Shown here: piece by piece, positions 16,006 through 24,599 of the stretch
How the letters are laid out: each line of letters opens with the position of its first letter
How positions within the stretch are numbered: the first letter of the stretch is position 1
NCBI GenBank assembly: GCA_903908285.1
Contig: CAIVRH010000015.1
Location: 62,001-126,000, forward strand
DNA: 64,000 nucleotides
Source: an uncultured candidate division Zixibacteria bacterium
GTDB taxonomy: Bacteria; Zixibacteria; MSB-5A5; SM1-73
Direction: 5' to 3'
Translations under genes and position numbers: made by a program
The notes under the pieces: generated by a model
Told to the model about the DNA's origin: nothing
Database searches by the model: none
The model's input: only the letters and a program-made list of their open reading frames with translations

Positions 16006-18570
16006 TCACTTTTGTAAATAAAACAGTTTTTCATCCAATTGCCATTGTGCATCAAAAAATCCCGCTGCCCGGACTCCGCCCCAACCTTTGAACTTGACCA
16101 TATCATCAAAGATCATAAAATCGGGCAGTCCTGCGCCGGAATAAATCGGGTTAAAGAAACTCGACAGCTTCAACCCATCCAAACCGGTTCCCTCGTGTAC
16201 CAGCACGAATTTCCGCGGATTGTTTGGATTAGGATAGATAAATTCAACTGCCATCCGCTCCCCTGAAATCTCCTTTTTGTCCAAAAAGATTTTCCCGTCT
16301 TTTATTTGTATGGGTAAACTTCCGTTAAGCTGAGAGGTGACCCTATTTTCATTCGGCCCGCCAAAGAGAATCAGGTTATAATTATCCATCACCTCTTTGG
16401 TCACCTCGGTATCGGGAAGAATATCCGTAAAACCATTTCCCACCCTCCACCACCGGGCAGCCTCCAATCTGGCTTGATGCAATGTAATCTCCGAAATTGC
16501 GGAATCCCCCTTAGTCCCGAATACCAGTACAAACGGGGAGAAGTATGCTTGTTTTATAGGACCGTAGAAATTAGGAGATTTCTTCAGAGGAGACGGTTTA
16601 AGTTCACCGATTTGAAACTTACTTCCCTTTTTTGAAAAATGAAGCTTTTCATCAGCCCGGAATTTGTAGGCAAGCTTCTCTCCGTTGATCAGGAAAACTA
16701 TTTTGCCCACCGGAACCAAACCATCAGTCAAAGAGAGGCTAAACTGACGAATATTCTTGGCATTGATCTCAATTTGACTCCCAGTGACTTTTGCTTCCAT
16801 TCGGGATTCAAAGAAGGGCTTCTCCTGCTCGGCGATCTCCACCCAATAGCTCTTGTAGCTTTGTCCGATGTCCGTCGTCTTAAAGATTATATGATGAGGG
16901 AAAGGGTCTCTTCTTTTATCTTTAAAGAACGACATGATTTCTGGATCATCCACACACAAAATATGGCTCAAAGTATCAAGTTCATACCAGTGAGGTTTTC
17001 CGGGAATCTCCTTGTACTGATATGGGTAGCCCAATTGTTCCAAAAGGGAGATGAAAAGCCGCGCATGCACCGGCGGGACGTCGTTATCCGATCCTCCCTG
17101 CTCAATAAATAAGGGGAGGTTTTTGGCATTCTCTACGAAATTGGGAGAAAAGTCTTCTCTCAAACTCATGTCCCGGATGGCGATTTGTTCCGGCTCGGCA
17201 AACAGGTAACTTTTCTGCAGAAACCAGGGGATATAAAGCTGAAAGGAGGTCCAGCCCGCTTCCGGTGCGGCAGCGGCGAACAAATCCGGATGAGCCAGGG
17301 CAATATGCCAGGTCCCGTGCCCTCCCATGGAATGCCCGGTCAGATAAACCCTATTGGTATCTATGGGGAAGCTCTCTTTTACCAAATCCAAAACCTCCAG
17401 CGCATCCAGTCTGCCCCAATCCTGCCAGTCGAATCCAAATTTATGCCGGTTGGTCGGTGCCACCACCAAAGCCCAATCCTTTGGAGCATAGCAGTCTACC
17501 TGGCCGGAAGCCTCAACTCCTGCCCCGTGCAAGGTAAGGATAAGCGCATACTCTTTCTTCGGATCATAATCCTTAGGCGGGAGAATTGCATAATACTGAC
17601 ACGAGTGATCCATATTCGATAGGAAAGTGACTTTATATGTTTTCCCCTTTTCCCTGACTCTTAATAGAAGACGATCTTCCGAAGAGTCATTCCGGTACGA
17701 AACCCTGACCGGAATGGAAACCGTGTCTATTCCGTTTATAGGCTCGGTCGTTTCGATGGATAGCGGAATTTTTTTAACACAGAGCGGAAAAAGGGAAGGA
17801 ATGATAATCTGGTTTTCTTTAAAGTATTTACCATCGCCAATAGTCAGTTTGATATCTCTTAATCGCTCGGAAGTGGTGTTGAGAATGGTAATACCAGCCC
17901 ATGCTTTTTGTTTTTCACCGGCTAAGATGTCGGGTAAAGTGGCATCTTTGGAAATCAGCATTACCGGAGCAGTCGGGGGGATCAGCTTGAACAAAAAGCT
18001 TTGATCTCCATAGCCACTCACCTGAACCAAGACCCGGTTGATGCCATCTTCCAATATGACCGGAATCCGTACCAGATCGTGACCATAAGGATCGCCGTAA
18101 TAGAGTTTACCATTCAAATAAAACGATCCGGCCCTTTCCGCTATGGCTAATGCTCTTTTTCTCCCATGGTTTTCAAATTCGGCGTAAGCATACCCGGCAT
18201 CAACAATTCCAGCCACCCCATATATGTCCGTCAAAGTATCCCACCAAACGTCTGCATAATGTAGATTTACCCATCCAGAAGAATCGGGGGTGGTCTTCTG
18301 CCAGCTCACCTTTCCACTCTGAGGTAATATACTGCAAAGCTGTTCCCCTTCCCGGGGACGGTAATTCTCCAAATTCCCTATTACTCCGACTATTCCTTCC
18401 CGCGCACCCACGGAAAATGGACCGGCATAAAGCCATTCGGCAGGAGATAATGTATCCTCAAGTGGGGGGAGGAATTTGTCTTGAGCAAGGAGTGATATCG
18501 GAAATAAGATTACAAGGAATATGAATATAGCTGGATTAATTCTTAACCTAAAACAGCTGCAGTTTTTCAT
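16006..18570 (-). CDS. Secreted alpha/beta hydrolase (prolyl oligopeptidase / esterase type), multidomain
   Basis: 854 aa from the ATG at 18570, which has GGAGGTAAAC directly upstream; the open frame reaches 18654 but without a ribosome site. Signal peptide ends near SLLAQ (residue ~30). An N-terminal beta-rich ~300 residues precede the hydrolase: LILTLHGAG near residue 345 (oxyanion strand), nucleophile elbow GHSMGGHGTW (about S414), acidic DND near 490 and His in PGKPHWYE near 520. A C-terminal beta/accessory part of ~300 residues follows. It resembles PHB-depolymerase/S9-like esterase-peptidases acting on extracellular polymers; substrate unknown. Monocistronic. Confidence 0.85.
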   Translation of the reverse strand: MKNCSCFRLRINPAIFIFLVILFPISLLAQDKFLPPLEDTLSPAEWLYAGPFSVGAREGIVGVIGNLENYRPREGEQLCSILPQSGKVSWQKTTPDSSGWVNLHYADVWWDTLTDIYGVAGIVDAGYAYAEFENHGRKRALAIAERAGSFYLNGKLYYGDPYGHDLVRIPVILEDGINRVLVQVSGYGDQSFLFKLIPPTAPVMLISKDATLPDILAGEKQKAWAGITILNTTSERLRDIKLTIGDGKYFKENQIIIPSLFPLCVKKIPLSIETTEPINGIDTVSIPVRVSYRNDSSEDRLLLRVREKGKTYKVTFLSNMDHSCQYYAILPPKDYDPKKEYALILTLHGAGVEASGQVDCYAPKDWALVVAPTNRHKFGFDWQDWGRLDALEVLDLVKESFPIDTNRVYLTGHSMGGHGTWHIALAHPDLFAAAAPEAGWTSFQLYIPWFLQKSYLFAEPEQIAIRDMSLREDFSPNFVENAKNLPLFIEQGGSDNDVPPVHARLFISLLEQLGYPYQYKEIPGKPHWYELDTLSHILCVDDPEIMSFFKDKRRDPFPHHIIFKTTDIGQSYKSYWVEIAEQEKPFFESRMEAKVTGSQIEINAKNIRQFSLSLTDGLVPVGKIVFLINGEKLAYKFRADEKLHFSKKGSKFQIGELKPSPLKKSPNFYGPIKQAYFSPFVLVFGTKGDSAISEITLHQARLEAARWWRVGNGFTDILPDTEVTKEVMDNYNLILFGGPNENRVTSQLNGSLPIQIKDGKIFLDKKEISGERMAVEFIYPNPNNPRKFVLVHEGTGLDGLKLSSFFNPIYSGAGLPDFMIFDDMVKFKGWGGVRAAGFFDAQWQLDEKLFYLQK

Positions 18571-18595
18571 GTTTACCTCCAAGATACGAAGAAAA

Positions 18596-18648
18596 GGGAC
18601 AATCACCCTTCGGGTTAAGCGCATCAGCCCGAAGCCGGGATTGTCCCT
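18596..18648. repeat. Imperfect palindrome GGGACAATC...GATTGTCCC
   Basis: Outer arms GGGACAATC/GATTGTCCC and inner arms CTTCGGG/CCCGAAG form a long hairpin just upstream of the hydrolase gene, in the place of its leader. Confidence 0.75.
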
Positions 18649-18728
18649 GCACAATTTGTGAATAGTATAGGCGGCATTCTTTTCCGCCCGATCGAATGCT
18701 TATTCTTAAAGCGTGTTTTGATGTATTA

Positions 18729-18759
18729 ACCACGAACCAATAACCACGAACCAATAACC
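18729..18759. repeat. Heptad array ACCACGA/ACCAATA
   Basis: Four exact alternating 7-nt units ACCACGA, ACCAATA, ACCACGA, ACCAATA lie eight bases from the 3' end of tRNA-Thr(CGT). Confidence 0.95.
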
Positions 18760-18766
18760 GAATTAA

Positions 18767-18839
18767 AGCCACCGGGCGGGATCGAACCGTCGACCTAGGG
18801 TTTACGAAACCCTTGCTCTACCGACTGAGCTACGGTGGC
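18767..18839 (-). tRNA. tRNA-Thr(CGT)
   Basis: A 73-nt cloverleaf with a 7-bp GCCACCG/CGGTGGC acceptor, D-loop AGTCGGTAGA, anticodon stem AGGGT/ACCCT with loop TTCGTAA (anticodon CGT), and T-loop TTCGATC. CCA is not encoded. Confidence 0.95.
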
Positions 18840-18944
18840 AGTCATCGTTAATAATTCTTAAGTGCGGGGTGTGGAGAAAAAGTCAGAGGTTTTCGAAATA
18901 TAGCAAGATGGTCTAAAGAATAAAGTTACTTTTAAAACAGAAGA

Positions 18945-19709
18945 TCACTTCTGTCTCTTTCTCAATTCATCATAATATAGTTTTTCCTTTTCCTTCTGCT
19001 GGAGCATAGTCTGCAAAACATTAGCGGCCCGGGGATCCACCTTGGTTAGGGCATCACATAACAACGCTGCCTTTTGCGGATACCCCTGTTCCGAGTAAGT
19101 CAATGCCAGATAAAGCATAGCCGCCGTGTCGGAAGGATTTGCCTGAATGCCTTTTTGGTATTCTTCCACCGCCAGAATATAAAAGGCTTGACTAAGTTTT
19201 GAGAAAGTCGCGGCATCGGAGGTATCGGCTCGCACAGTGTTCTGATATTCCTCTATTGACTTATTTAATTCGGCTTTATCCCGATAAGAGAGCGATCTTA
19301 GAGTATCCGCTTCCATATAAGTCAGTTGATCCAAGTTCATGGCTCTTACCCAAGCATTCATTCCTCTGACATAATAAGCATGTGCCAAAGCGGTATGTAT
19401 GCCGGGATAATTGGGATTGATTTGGAGTACTTTCTGGTATTCCCCGATGGCGGCAGCGAATGAATTCAGGGTATGGTACAGGGCGCCTAAACGGAAATGG
19501 GCGTCGGCCAAGCCCGGATCCAACTGGATGGCTTGGCGGTACTCCTTTAGCGCTTCCTGCGGCATTTTTTGCTCTTCGTACTGCAGTGCCAGGTTAAAAT
19601 GCTTTTTGGCCTGGTCGGTTTTCTTACCGCAAGCGATGGTGAATGAAAGGAGGATACTAATAATTAGCAAAGCGATGGTTAACCACGAAATACCGATTTT
19701 CCTCTGCAT
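18945..19709 (-). CDS. TPR-repeat lipoprotein
   Basis: 254 aa. The lipobox FTIAC places the lipidated Cys at residue 27. The mature protein consists of TPR units (ALQYEEQKMPQEALKEYRQA, ALYHTLNSFAAAIGEYQKVL, then a longer helical insert, then LALTYSEQGYPQKAALLCDA). It should be a membrane-anchored scaffold protein; partner unknown. It sits alone between two tRNA genes on the same strand. Confidence 0.85.
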   Translation of the reverse strand: MQRKIGISWLTIALLIISILLSFTIACGKKTDQAKKHFNLALQYEEQKMPQEALKEYRQAIQLDPGLADAHFRLGALYHTLNSFAAAIGEYQKVLQINPNYPGIHTALAHAYYVRGMNAWVRAMNLDQLTYMEADTLRSLSYRDKAELNKSIEEYQNTVRADTSDAATFSKLSQAFYILAVEEYQKGIQANPSDTAAMLYLALTYSEQGYPQKAALLCDALTKVDPRAANVLQTMLQQKEKEKLYYDELRKRQK

Positions 19710-19855
19710 GTTTTTGCTCCTATTTAGAATTAATTCAAGCTCGAACTACCTTAATTTCAATACCATGAACTTCAGAATCACAAATACTGCTTTAATTTAA
19801 TGGTATTTTGTAATCCATAGATATATCGATTTAAGTATGTCTCCAACAAACTTTA

Positions 19856-19928
<73 letters not shown>

Positions 19929-19998
19929 AATATAGTCTTTATATACGTGACCAAAGAGCTATTGATATAACGCTCTTTTGGATATGATTCAATATGCT

Positions 19999-20026
19999 CA
20001 CCAACCCGATTATAATCGGGTTGGTG
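19999..20026. repeat. Perfect 28-bp palindrome CACCAACCCGAT/ATCGGGTTGGTG
   Basis: Twelve-bp arms around TATA, just 5' of tRNA-Phe. No T-run follows in either direction, so it need not be a terminator. Confidence 0.85.
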
Positions 20027-20134
20027 TCGCCAATTTAATAGTATCGACCGGATTTGTCAATAATTAATTTAGTACGCTAACCGGTTGGAATTATTACGTA
20101 TCCACAATGAAAACCTGGGTTTGGGGTCAATCCC

Positions 20135-20182
20135 AAATAGGACATTTCTAAATTGGTAAAAATAGGACATTTCTAAATTGGT
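20135..20182. repeat. Two tandem 23-bp direct repeats (AATAGGACATTTCTAAATTG)
   Basis: Two identical 23-bp copies (20135-20157, 20160-20182) are separated by 2 bp. Closely spaced long direct repeats like this are found at the termini of some insertion sequences (for example IS21-type), so this may be a leftover transposon end; no transposase gene is present. The 19929-20271 gap otherwise holds the palindrome and a probable promoter. Confidence 0.8.
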
Positions 20183-20204
20183 GTGACATCGTTGGGGAAA
20201 TGAG

Positions 20205-20233
20205 TTGACTTTAAATATGATATGAATTACCAT
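20205..20233 (+). promoter_or_regulatory. Possible sigma70 promoter
   Basis: TTGACT, 17-bp spacer, TACCAT, about 40 bp upstream of the Cys-rich gene at 20272. Moderate match only. Confidence 0.4.
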
Positions 20234-20271
20234 TGAATTGAGATCAAATCTGCTCCCTTAAGAATAAGACC

Positions 20272-21156
20272 ATGCAGAAGATATTGATAAACCAGTACAA
20301 AAGGCAGGATGTCTTCCGGTGTTCTCACCAAGCCCATTTCCGCTTCGAGAACAATGTATCGGTCTATCATGTATTGAAGGACAAGAAATGCTTTCCCGAA
20401 GGGTGCATCTGGTTTCTGTGGAAATGCAAACTATTGAATAAGGGCCATTCCTGTCCCAAGCGTTATCAACACGTGGGACGGGATTGTTTCTCCTGCAAGA
20501 ACTACTTTGAGGAAAAGATCCAGTACCAGCCGGAGATGCTGTTGAAACCGGAGGAAGCCAAGAAGTTTCACCGGGAGTTAGAGGAGTTCGAGGAATGGCT
20601 GGAGATAACTGTTGGAAAGTGGGTGGAGTTCTCTGGAAAAGTCTTTTCGGTCAAACCGCATTTTAAAAAAGTCATCTACGGTAAAAAAGAGATATTGGAA
20701 TTTCCCGGGTATTTAATTAGTTTCAAGGAGGGCTACTTGGATCGGGTTCTTTTCAAAGATTCTATTTTTGTAACCGTCAGCAGAAGAACCCAGCTAAATG
20801 TAAAATTTTCAAGGGGGGATGAGGTGGAATTTAAAGCCCGGTTAAGGGAGGATAGAGGCAGGATAGTATTAGACAGGATCAAACAAGTTGAGTTTGTTTT
20901 TAAGGAAGAAGCGGAAGTCTGGAGTTTGAGCCAGGCGCTGGTCGCCAAGAACACCGGTAAGGAATTTGACTGCCAGCCGGAAAAATGCATGATGTGCGAG
21001 AACGGCTCCCTTCTGGATGTGGTGGAAAAGAGCGGAGACAGCCACAGCGCCAAAAGGCACCTGTTCTGCCTGATCGGTATGGAAAACCCGGATGAGTGCG
21101 TTTATCAACTGGCCAAGAAAATCAAAGAATATAACAAAATAAAATATTCTGGTTAA
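20272..21156 (+). CDS. Cys-rich protein with a possible central OB fold, unknown function
   Basis: 294 aa. Three parts can be seen. An N-terminal Cys/His cluster (CSH near residue 17, CFPEGC, KCKLLNKGHSC, DCFSCKNYF up to residue ~80) looks like one or more metal sites. A beta-rich middle (residues ~110-210: WVEFSGKVFSV, FVTVSRR, DEVEFKARLRE) has the strand spacing of an OB fold. A C-terminal Cys group follows (DCQPEKCMMCENG near 235, LFCLIG, DECVYQL). No known enzyme motif. It lies directly upstream of dnaG, same strand, with a 130-bp gap, so a nucleic-acid role is possible but unproven. The ATG lacks a strong Shine-Dalgarno. Confidence 0.7.
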   Translation: MQKILINQYKRQDVFRCSHQAHFRFENNVSVYHVLKDKKCFPEGCIWFLWKCKLLNKGHSCPKRYQHVGRDCFSCKNYFEEKIQYQPEMLLKPEEAKKFHRELEEFEEWLEITVGKWVEFSGKVFSVKPHFKKVIYGKKEILEFPGYLISFKEGYLDRVLFKDSIFVTVSRRTQLNVKFSRGDEVEFKARLREDRGRIVLDRIKQVEFVFKEEAEVWSLSQALVAKNTGKEFDCQPEKCMMCENGSLLDVVEKSGDSHSAKRHLFCLIGMENPDECVYQLAKKIKEYNKIKYSG

Positions 21157-21203
21157 TAACCTCTCCCCAAGATCCCCTCTAGGGTGAATTCCTTCAGGGT
21201 GAA

Positions 21204-21225
21204 CCCCTCTCGAAACGGAGAGGGG
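21204..21225. repeat. Hairpin CCCCTCTC/GAGAGGGG
   Basis: A perfect 8-bp stem with loop GAAACG in the gap before dnaG; no T-run follows. Confidence 0.7.
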
Positions 21226-21288
21226 GACTTTAGGGAGTGAGTTTACATGAAGATTTTGTCATTATTATAGGAATTGGAAGCTCCCATT

Positions 21289-23073
21289 ATGCCCGGATTT
21301 TTCCCGCCTGAACTAATCGACCAGATCCGTGATGCCAATGATATCGTGGACGTGATTTCCGAATACGTCCCTTTGAGGAAACGGGGAAAGAATTACCTCG
21401 GATTATGCCCTTTTCATGCGGAGAAGGACCCTTCCTTTACCGTTACCCCGCAAAAGCAGATATTCTACTGTTTCGGCTGTGGAGAGGGGGGAAACGTAAT
21501 CCACTTTCTGATGAAGCACGAGAAGATGAGTTTTCCCGAAGCCATCGAGCTATTGGCAAAAAAGGTCAATATCCCCCTGCCCAAGGATGACTGGAAGGAG
21601 AAAAGTGGAGGGCTTTCTGAAAAGCTCTATTATGCCAATCAATCGGCAAATGAATTCTTCGTCAAGAATCTACATCGAGAAGCACTTGGTAAACCGGCGC
21701 TGCAATATCTAAAGAAAAGAGGATTTGATCCGGACACGTTGAAACTTTTCTCCCTGGGCTTTGCACCTCAAGATTGGGAAGGGTTGGTCCGATTCGTCCA
21801 GACCAAGGATATTACACCGGAGATCTTGACCCAGGCGGGATTGGCAGTGGCGAAAGAGGGAAAAGCGGGTTACTATGACCGTTTCCGCAACAGAATCATC
21901 TTCCCCATCATAAATCTTTCGGAAAAAATCATCGGTTTTGGCGGCAGGGTCTTGGACGACAAGGATGAACCCAAGTATTTGAACTCGCCCGAGACCCCGA
22001 TTTACCAGAAAGGCAAGATTCTTTACGGACTCTATCTCTCCAAGGAGGAAATCCGGCAAAAAGGGAGCGCCGTATTGGTGGAAGGCTACATGGATCTGAT
22101 CAGTTTGTATCAGGCGGGAGTTAAAAATGTGGTAGCTTCCTCCGGCACCGCCTTCACTCAGGATCAAGCCCATCTTTTGTCCCGGTATGCGGAAAAGGTA
22201 TACCTTTTTTTCGATGCCGATTCTGCCGGTCAATCCGCCACTTTCCGCAGTGTGGATTTGCTCTTCGGCGAGGGGCTGGAGGTTTTTGTGGTGAGCTTGG
22301 AGCCGGGAGAGGACCCGGATTCCTTTGTAAGGAAATTCGGTAAGCTGGCAGTGGAGCAGAAGATCAAACAGGCCATATCCTACATCGATTTCAAATTTGA
22401 ATCCTTAGGAAAGGATTTCAGCCAGCTCACCATGAGGGAACAGGAAAATGTGATCCGGGATCTGGCGGAAACCGCCAAAAAGATCGCCGATGAGATACGA
22501 AGGAATCTTTTTGTCAAGAAAATAGCCCAGAAATTCAGGATGGATGAATCCTCGGTTTTTAAATTGGTAGGTAAGAAAACACGATCCGCAGCCCACAGTC
22601 CACAGTCCGTTGATGTCCGCCATCCGGCGCCTGCCACCGACCGCCGCCCGCTATTGGAACCACTGTCCACCGGTCAGGAGAAAATCGAGAGAGGGATTTT
22701 AAGGTTATTGATGGAAGATCACAAGCTGTTGAAAACAATTTCCGGGAAATTACACCCGGAAGATTTCCTGCGTACCGAGCACCGGGAGTTATTCGAGCTT
22801 ATCAAATCGGAAAAGAAAACTTCTCCGGCCGCTCTACTGGACAAGATCGAAGACGAAAAAACCAGAGAGCTGGTTGCTCAGATCGCCACCATCGACATAG
22901 GTCCGGCAGATACTTCGATTCTTCTGTCCGATCACCTTAAGGCGCTGGATAAACTGAGAAAGGAAAGCAAGATCAAAACCCTGAAAAGCGAAATTCAGAA
23001 AGCTTTACAGGACGAGGATAGAAGCACCGCCGATCGTTTGACCAAAGAGTTTGAGAGACTGAAGAAAAATTAG
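21289..23073 (+). CDS. dnaG: DNA primase DnaG
   Basis: 594 aa from the ATG at 21289 (GGAAG eight bases upstream; a TTG five codons earlier is less likely). It makes RNA primers at the replication fork. N-terminal CHC2 zinc finger (C40, H43, C61, C64), the RNA polymerase domain, then TOPRIM with LVEGYMDLIS and the acidic FFDADSAG motif near residue 310. The C-terminal ~150 residues are the DnaB-binding helical domain. Residues ~433-454 between polymerase and C-terminal domains are encoded by heptad-repeat sequence (GTCCACA-type), an in-frame insertion at a tolerant linker. No rpoD follows, unlike many bacteria. Confidence 0.96.
   Translation: MPGFFPPELIDQIRDANDIVDVISEYVPLRKRGKNYLGLCPFHAEKDPSFTVTPQKQIFYCFGCGEGGNVIHFLMKHEKMSFPEAIELLAKKVNIPLPKDDWKEKSGGLSEKLYYANQSANEFFVKNLHREALGKPALQYLKKRGFDPDTLKLFSLGFAPQDWEGLVRFVQTKDITPEILTQAGLAVAKEGKAGYYDRFRNRIIFPIINLSEKIIGFGGRVLDDKDEPKYLNSPETPIYQKGKILYGLYLSKEEIRQKGSAVLVEGYMDLISLYQAGVKNVVASSGTAFTQDQAHLLSRYAEKVYLFFDADSAGQSATFRSVDLLFGEGLEVFVVSLEPGEDPDSFVRKFGKLAVEQKIKQAISYIDFKFESLGKDFSQLTMREQENVIRDLAETAKKIADEIRRNLFVKKIAQKFRMDESSVFKLVGKKTRSAAHSPQSVDVRHPAPATDRRPLLEPLSTGQEKIERGILRLLMEDHKLLKTISGKLHPEDFLRTEHRELFELIKSEKKTSPAALLDKIEDEKTRELVAQIATIDIGPADTSILLSDHLKALDKLRKESKIKTLKSEIQKALQDEDRSTADRLTKEFERLKKN
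22591..22651. repeat. Heptad-type repeat inside dnaG
   Basis: GCCCACA, GTCCACA, GTCCGTT are clear 7-nt units; the following GTCC/GCC-rich stretch to 22651 is degenerate. It encodes a Pro/Arg/His-rich linker. The same unit family occurs between genes at 28174, 31359 and 31407. Confidence 0.8.
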
Positions 23074-23103
23074 TAGGAACAAATCATGCAAATTGATTTT
23101 CGT

Positions 23104-23133
23104 GTAGGGACAACTCAAAAGGTTGTCCCCTAC
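23104..23133. repeat. Palindrome GTAGGGACAAC...GTTGTCCCCTAC
   Basis: Near-perfect inverted arms with a 7-nt loop, 31 bp after the dnaG stop. Same tips (GTAGG/CCTAC) as the palindrome at 3955. Confidence 0.85.
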
Positions 23134-23197
23134 AAAACCAAAAATCTCTTGACTTAAATGTCTACCATACGTAATATTATGAAGAACGATTTCCTTT

Positions 23198-23271
23198 GGG
23201 CCCATAGCTCAGCTGGTCAGAGCAACTGACTCATAATCAGTGGGTCGTAGGTTCAAATCCTACTGGGCCCA
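23198..23271 (+). tRNA. tRNA with CAT anticodon (Ile2 or Met)
   Basis: A 74-nt cloverleaf with GGGCCCA/TGGGCCC acceptor, anticodon stem ACTGA/TCAGT with loop CTCATAA, T-loop TTCAAAT, discriminator A. The overall pattern resembles lysidine-modified tRNA-Ile2 more than initiator tRNA, but elongator Met cannot be excluded by eye. Confidence 0.92.
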
Positions 23272-23280
23272 GAAAATAAA

Positions 23281-23306
23281 CGTCCGCAGTCGGCCGTCCG
23301 CCGCTA
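23281..23306. repeat. Heptad array GTCCGCA/GTCGGCC/GTCCGCC
   Basis: It sits ten bases behind the CAT tRNA. An almost identical array flanks the 5' end of tRNA-Thr(TGT) at 31359. Confidence 0.9.
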
Positions 23307-23354
23307 AAACCCAGCAATTCCACCCGTGTTCGCTTAACCCGCATATTTGCTTAA

Positions 23355-23491
23355 TTGAACTTTTGAACTCTTGAACCTTTGAACTGGTTTTCCTTCCACG
23401 GTCCACTGTTTTTCCCTTTGTTTCCCCCCGGTTTGTCTAAAGGCAAACACTCCAGCAATTGAACCTTGAAACGCTTGAACTGTTGAACTTT
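23355..23491. repeat. Octad arrays TTGAACxx
   Basis: 23355-23386 holds TTGAACTT, TTGAACTC, TTGAACCT, TTGAACTG in exact 8-nt steps; a second, more degenerate set (CTTGAA/GTTGAA) runs 23461-23491. Between them is a short TTCCACGGTCCAC fragment of the GTCC family. Confidence 0.9.
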
Positions 23492-23882
23492 CTTTCTCTC
23501 AACTTCCTAAGTTTTAGAGGTGAGGGAGACTATGAACTATGGAAAAATTAGCAAAAGGGTATATAATCCGCAAATAGAAACGCTTGGATACGATCCATAC
23601 CTTTTTTGTTTATTAATTAGAAGATAAGTCAGAATATATGAAAAGATGATAGCAAATTTTGCAAATACTAATATGAACTAATAACCATAACCTAATCCAC
23701 AATTACTACGAAAACAAGCCAATTGAATCAGTCGTATACTGATAGACTGCGTTTAATACCCTATTAAATGGATTATGATTAGCCTGGATATACCCCAATA
23801 AATATCGTAACACAAATTTCATTACCCGCATCTAATTGTAATTCAATGAATTACAATTGGATGAAAATACTTCAAAAATCAC

Positions 23883-23910
23883 TTGACATATTGGTTATTA
23901 TTGCTATAAT
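23883..23910 (+). promoter_or_regulatory. Strong sigma70-type promoter of a long leader
   Basis: TTGACA (23883-23888), 16-bp spacer, TATAAT (23905-23910), both hexamers exact. The next gene starts over 800 bp downstream at 24732, so the transcript either is a non-coding RNA or has a very long leader. Confidence 0.7.
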
Positions 23911-24194
23911 AACAATGAAATAGTATACCCAAATATCGGGCTGGCTTGAAATAAGAGACAGGCTATTTGTCTATCTCTCTACACAAACAATTTATCTCTA
24001 TAGGGTGGGCTTTGGAAGGATTCTGAAGCCTGGTTGCGCCGAATCTTTTATGGAGAAAAGAATCCCCGCATCTTTCGTCCTCGTTTGACTTGATTTCTCA
24101 GCGGAGAAAAATAACTCAATAAAGCTGGTTTATGGTTCACGGTTAAGATCAAAAGCCGAAGAGGTTTGCTCTGGGCTTATGCTCTTAGATTTTT

Positions 24195-24222
24195 ACTCTT
24201 AACTCTACACTCTCAACTGTTT
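24195..24222. repeat. Heptad array ACTCTTA/ACTCTAC/ACTCTCA/ACTGTTT
   Basis: Four 7-nt steps directly ahead of mini-ORF copy A. A matching array (ACTCTCA, ACTCTAA, ACTCCCA; 25806-25826) precedes mini-ORF copy C. Confidence 0.9.
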
Positions 24223-24240
24223 TTTCCGGAAGTGATCTTT

Positions 24241-24285
24241 ATATGCCTTAACCTTACGTGGTTGGGCACACGCCCGTTTCTATAG
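24241..24285 (+). pseudogene. Mini-ORF copy A (degenerate, ATA in start position)
   Basis: Aligned with copies B and C it reads ICLNLTWLGTRPFL and stop, 14 codons, but the start codon position is ATA. It keeps the CCGGAAGTG upstream block in ribosome-site position and the exact AAC CTT (NL), TGG, GGC, CCG TTT codons. It is either an inactive relic or an RNA element; see copies B and C. Confidence 0.5.
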
Positions 24286-24543
24286 GTCCGAAATCCGGTA
24301 TGGCCTCGGGCAAAAGAGAAGATGTCGGATAAGTCTTGCTACCTATAGCTGGCAGGCATATCTAACCTACAAACTGACACATTATACCAGCCCGACCGAT
24401 TGCCACGATTTTTGTGGCATTAGGTGGTGCTGGAATGTGGCATTTAAAACATGGAGGATGATGCCTATGAGAGAAATGAAATGATAGTATGGTGATTAGT
24501 TTGTCGTTACGATTTAGTGTAAAAAGTAGATTATTTACAAAGA

Positions 24544-24568
24544 GGTCAAAACCACAGGGGTTTTGACC
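24544..24568. repeat. Palindrome GGTCAAAACC/GGTTTTGACC
   Basis: Ten-bp perfect arms, 5-nt loop, followed by TACT and a T-run (CTTTTTT at 24576-24582), so it could terminate the upstream leader transcript. Confidence 0.75.
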
Positions 24569-24599
24569 TACTAAACTTTTTTCCCCGGAGATCGTCTTT

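Larger units (their letters stand above)
23917..24480 (+). ncRNA. Candidate structured leader or non-coding RNA upstream of the IPTL-CTERM genes
   Basis: No protein gene is visible between the promoter and 24600. Several nested inverted repeats occur: CTATAGGT/ACCTATAG (24280-24348), GCTGG/CCAGC (24348-24391), TGCCAC/GTGGCA (about 24400-24420). A heptad array and a degenerate copy of the mini-ORF repeat lie inside. I do not recognise a known RNA class. The whole 23272-24731 gap contains only this, repeats and the mini-ORFs. Confidence 0.4.

Noticed and set aside
23104-23133. Palindrome as a simple rho-independent terminator of dnaG
   Set aside because: No T-run follows the stem, and the same tipped palindrome occurs at places without transcript ends, so it was listed as a repeat.
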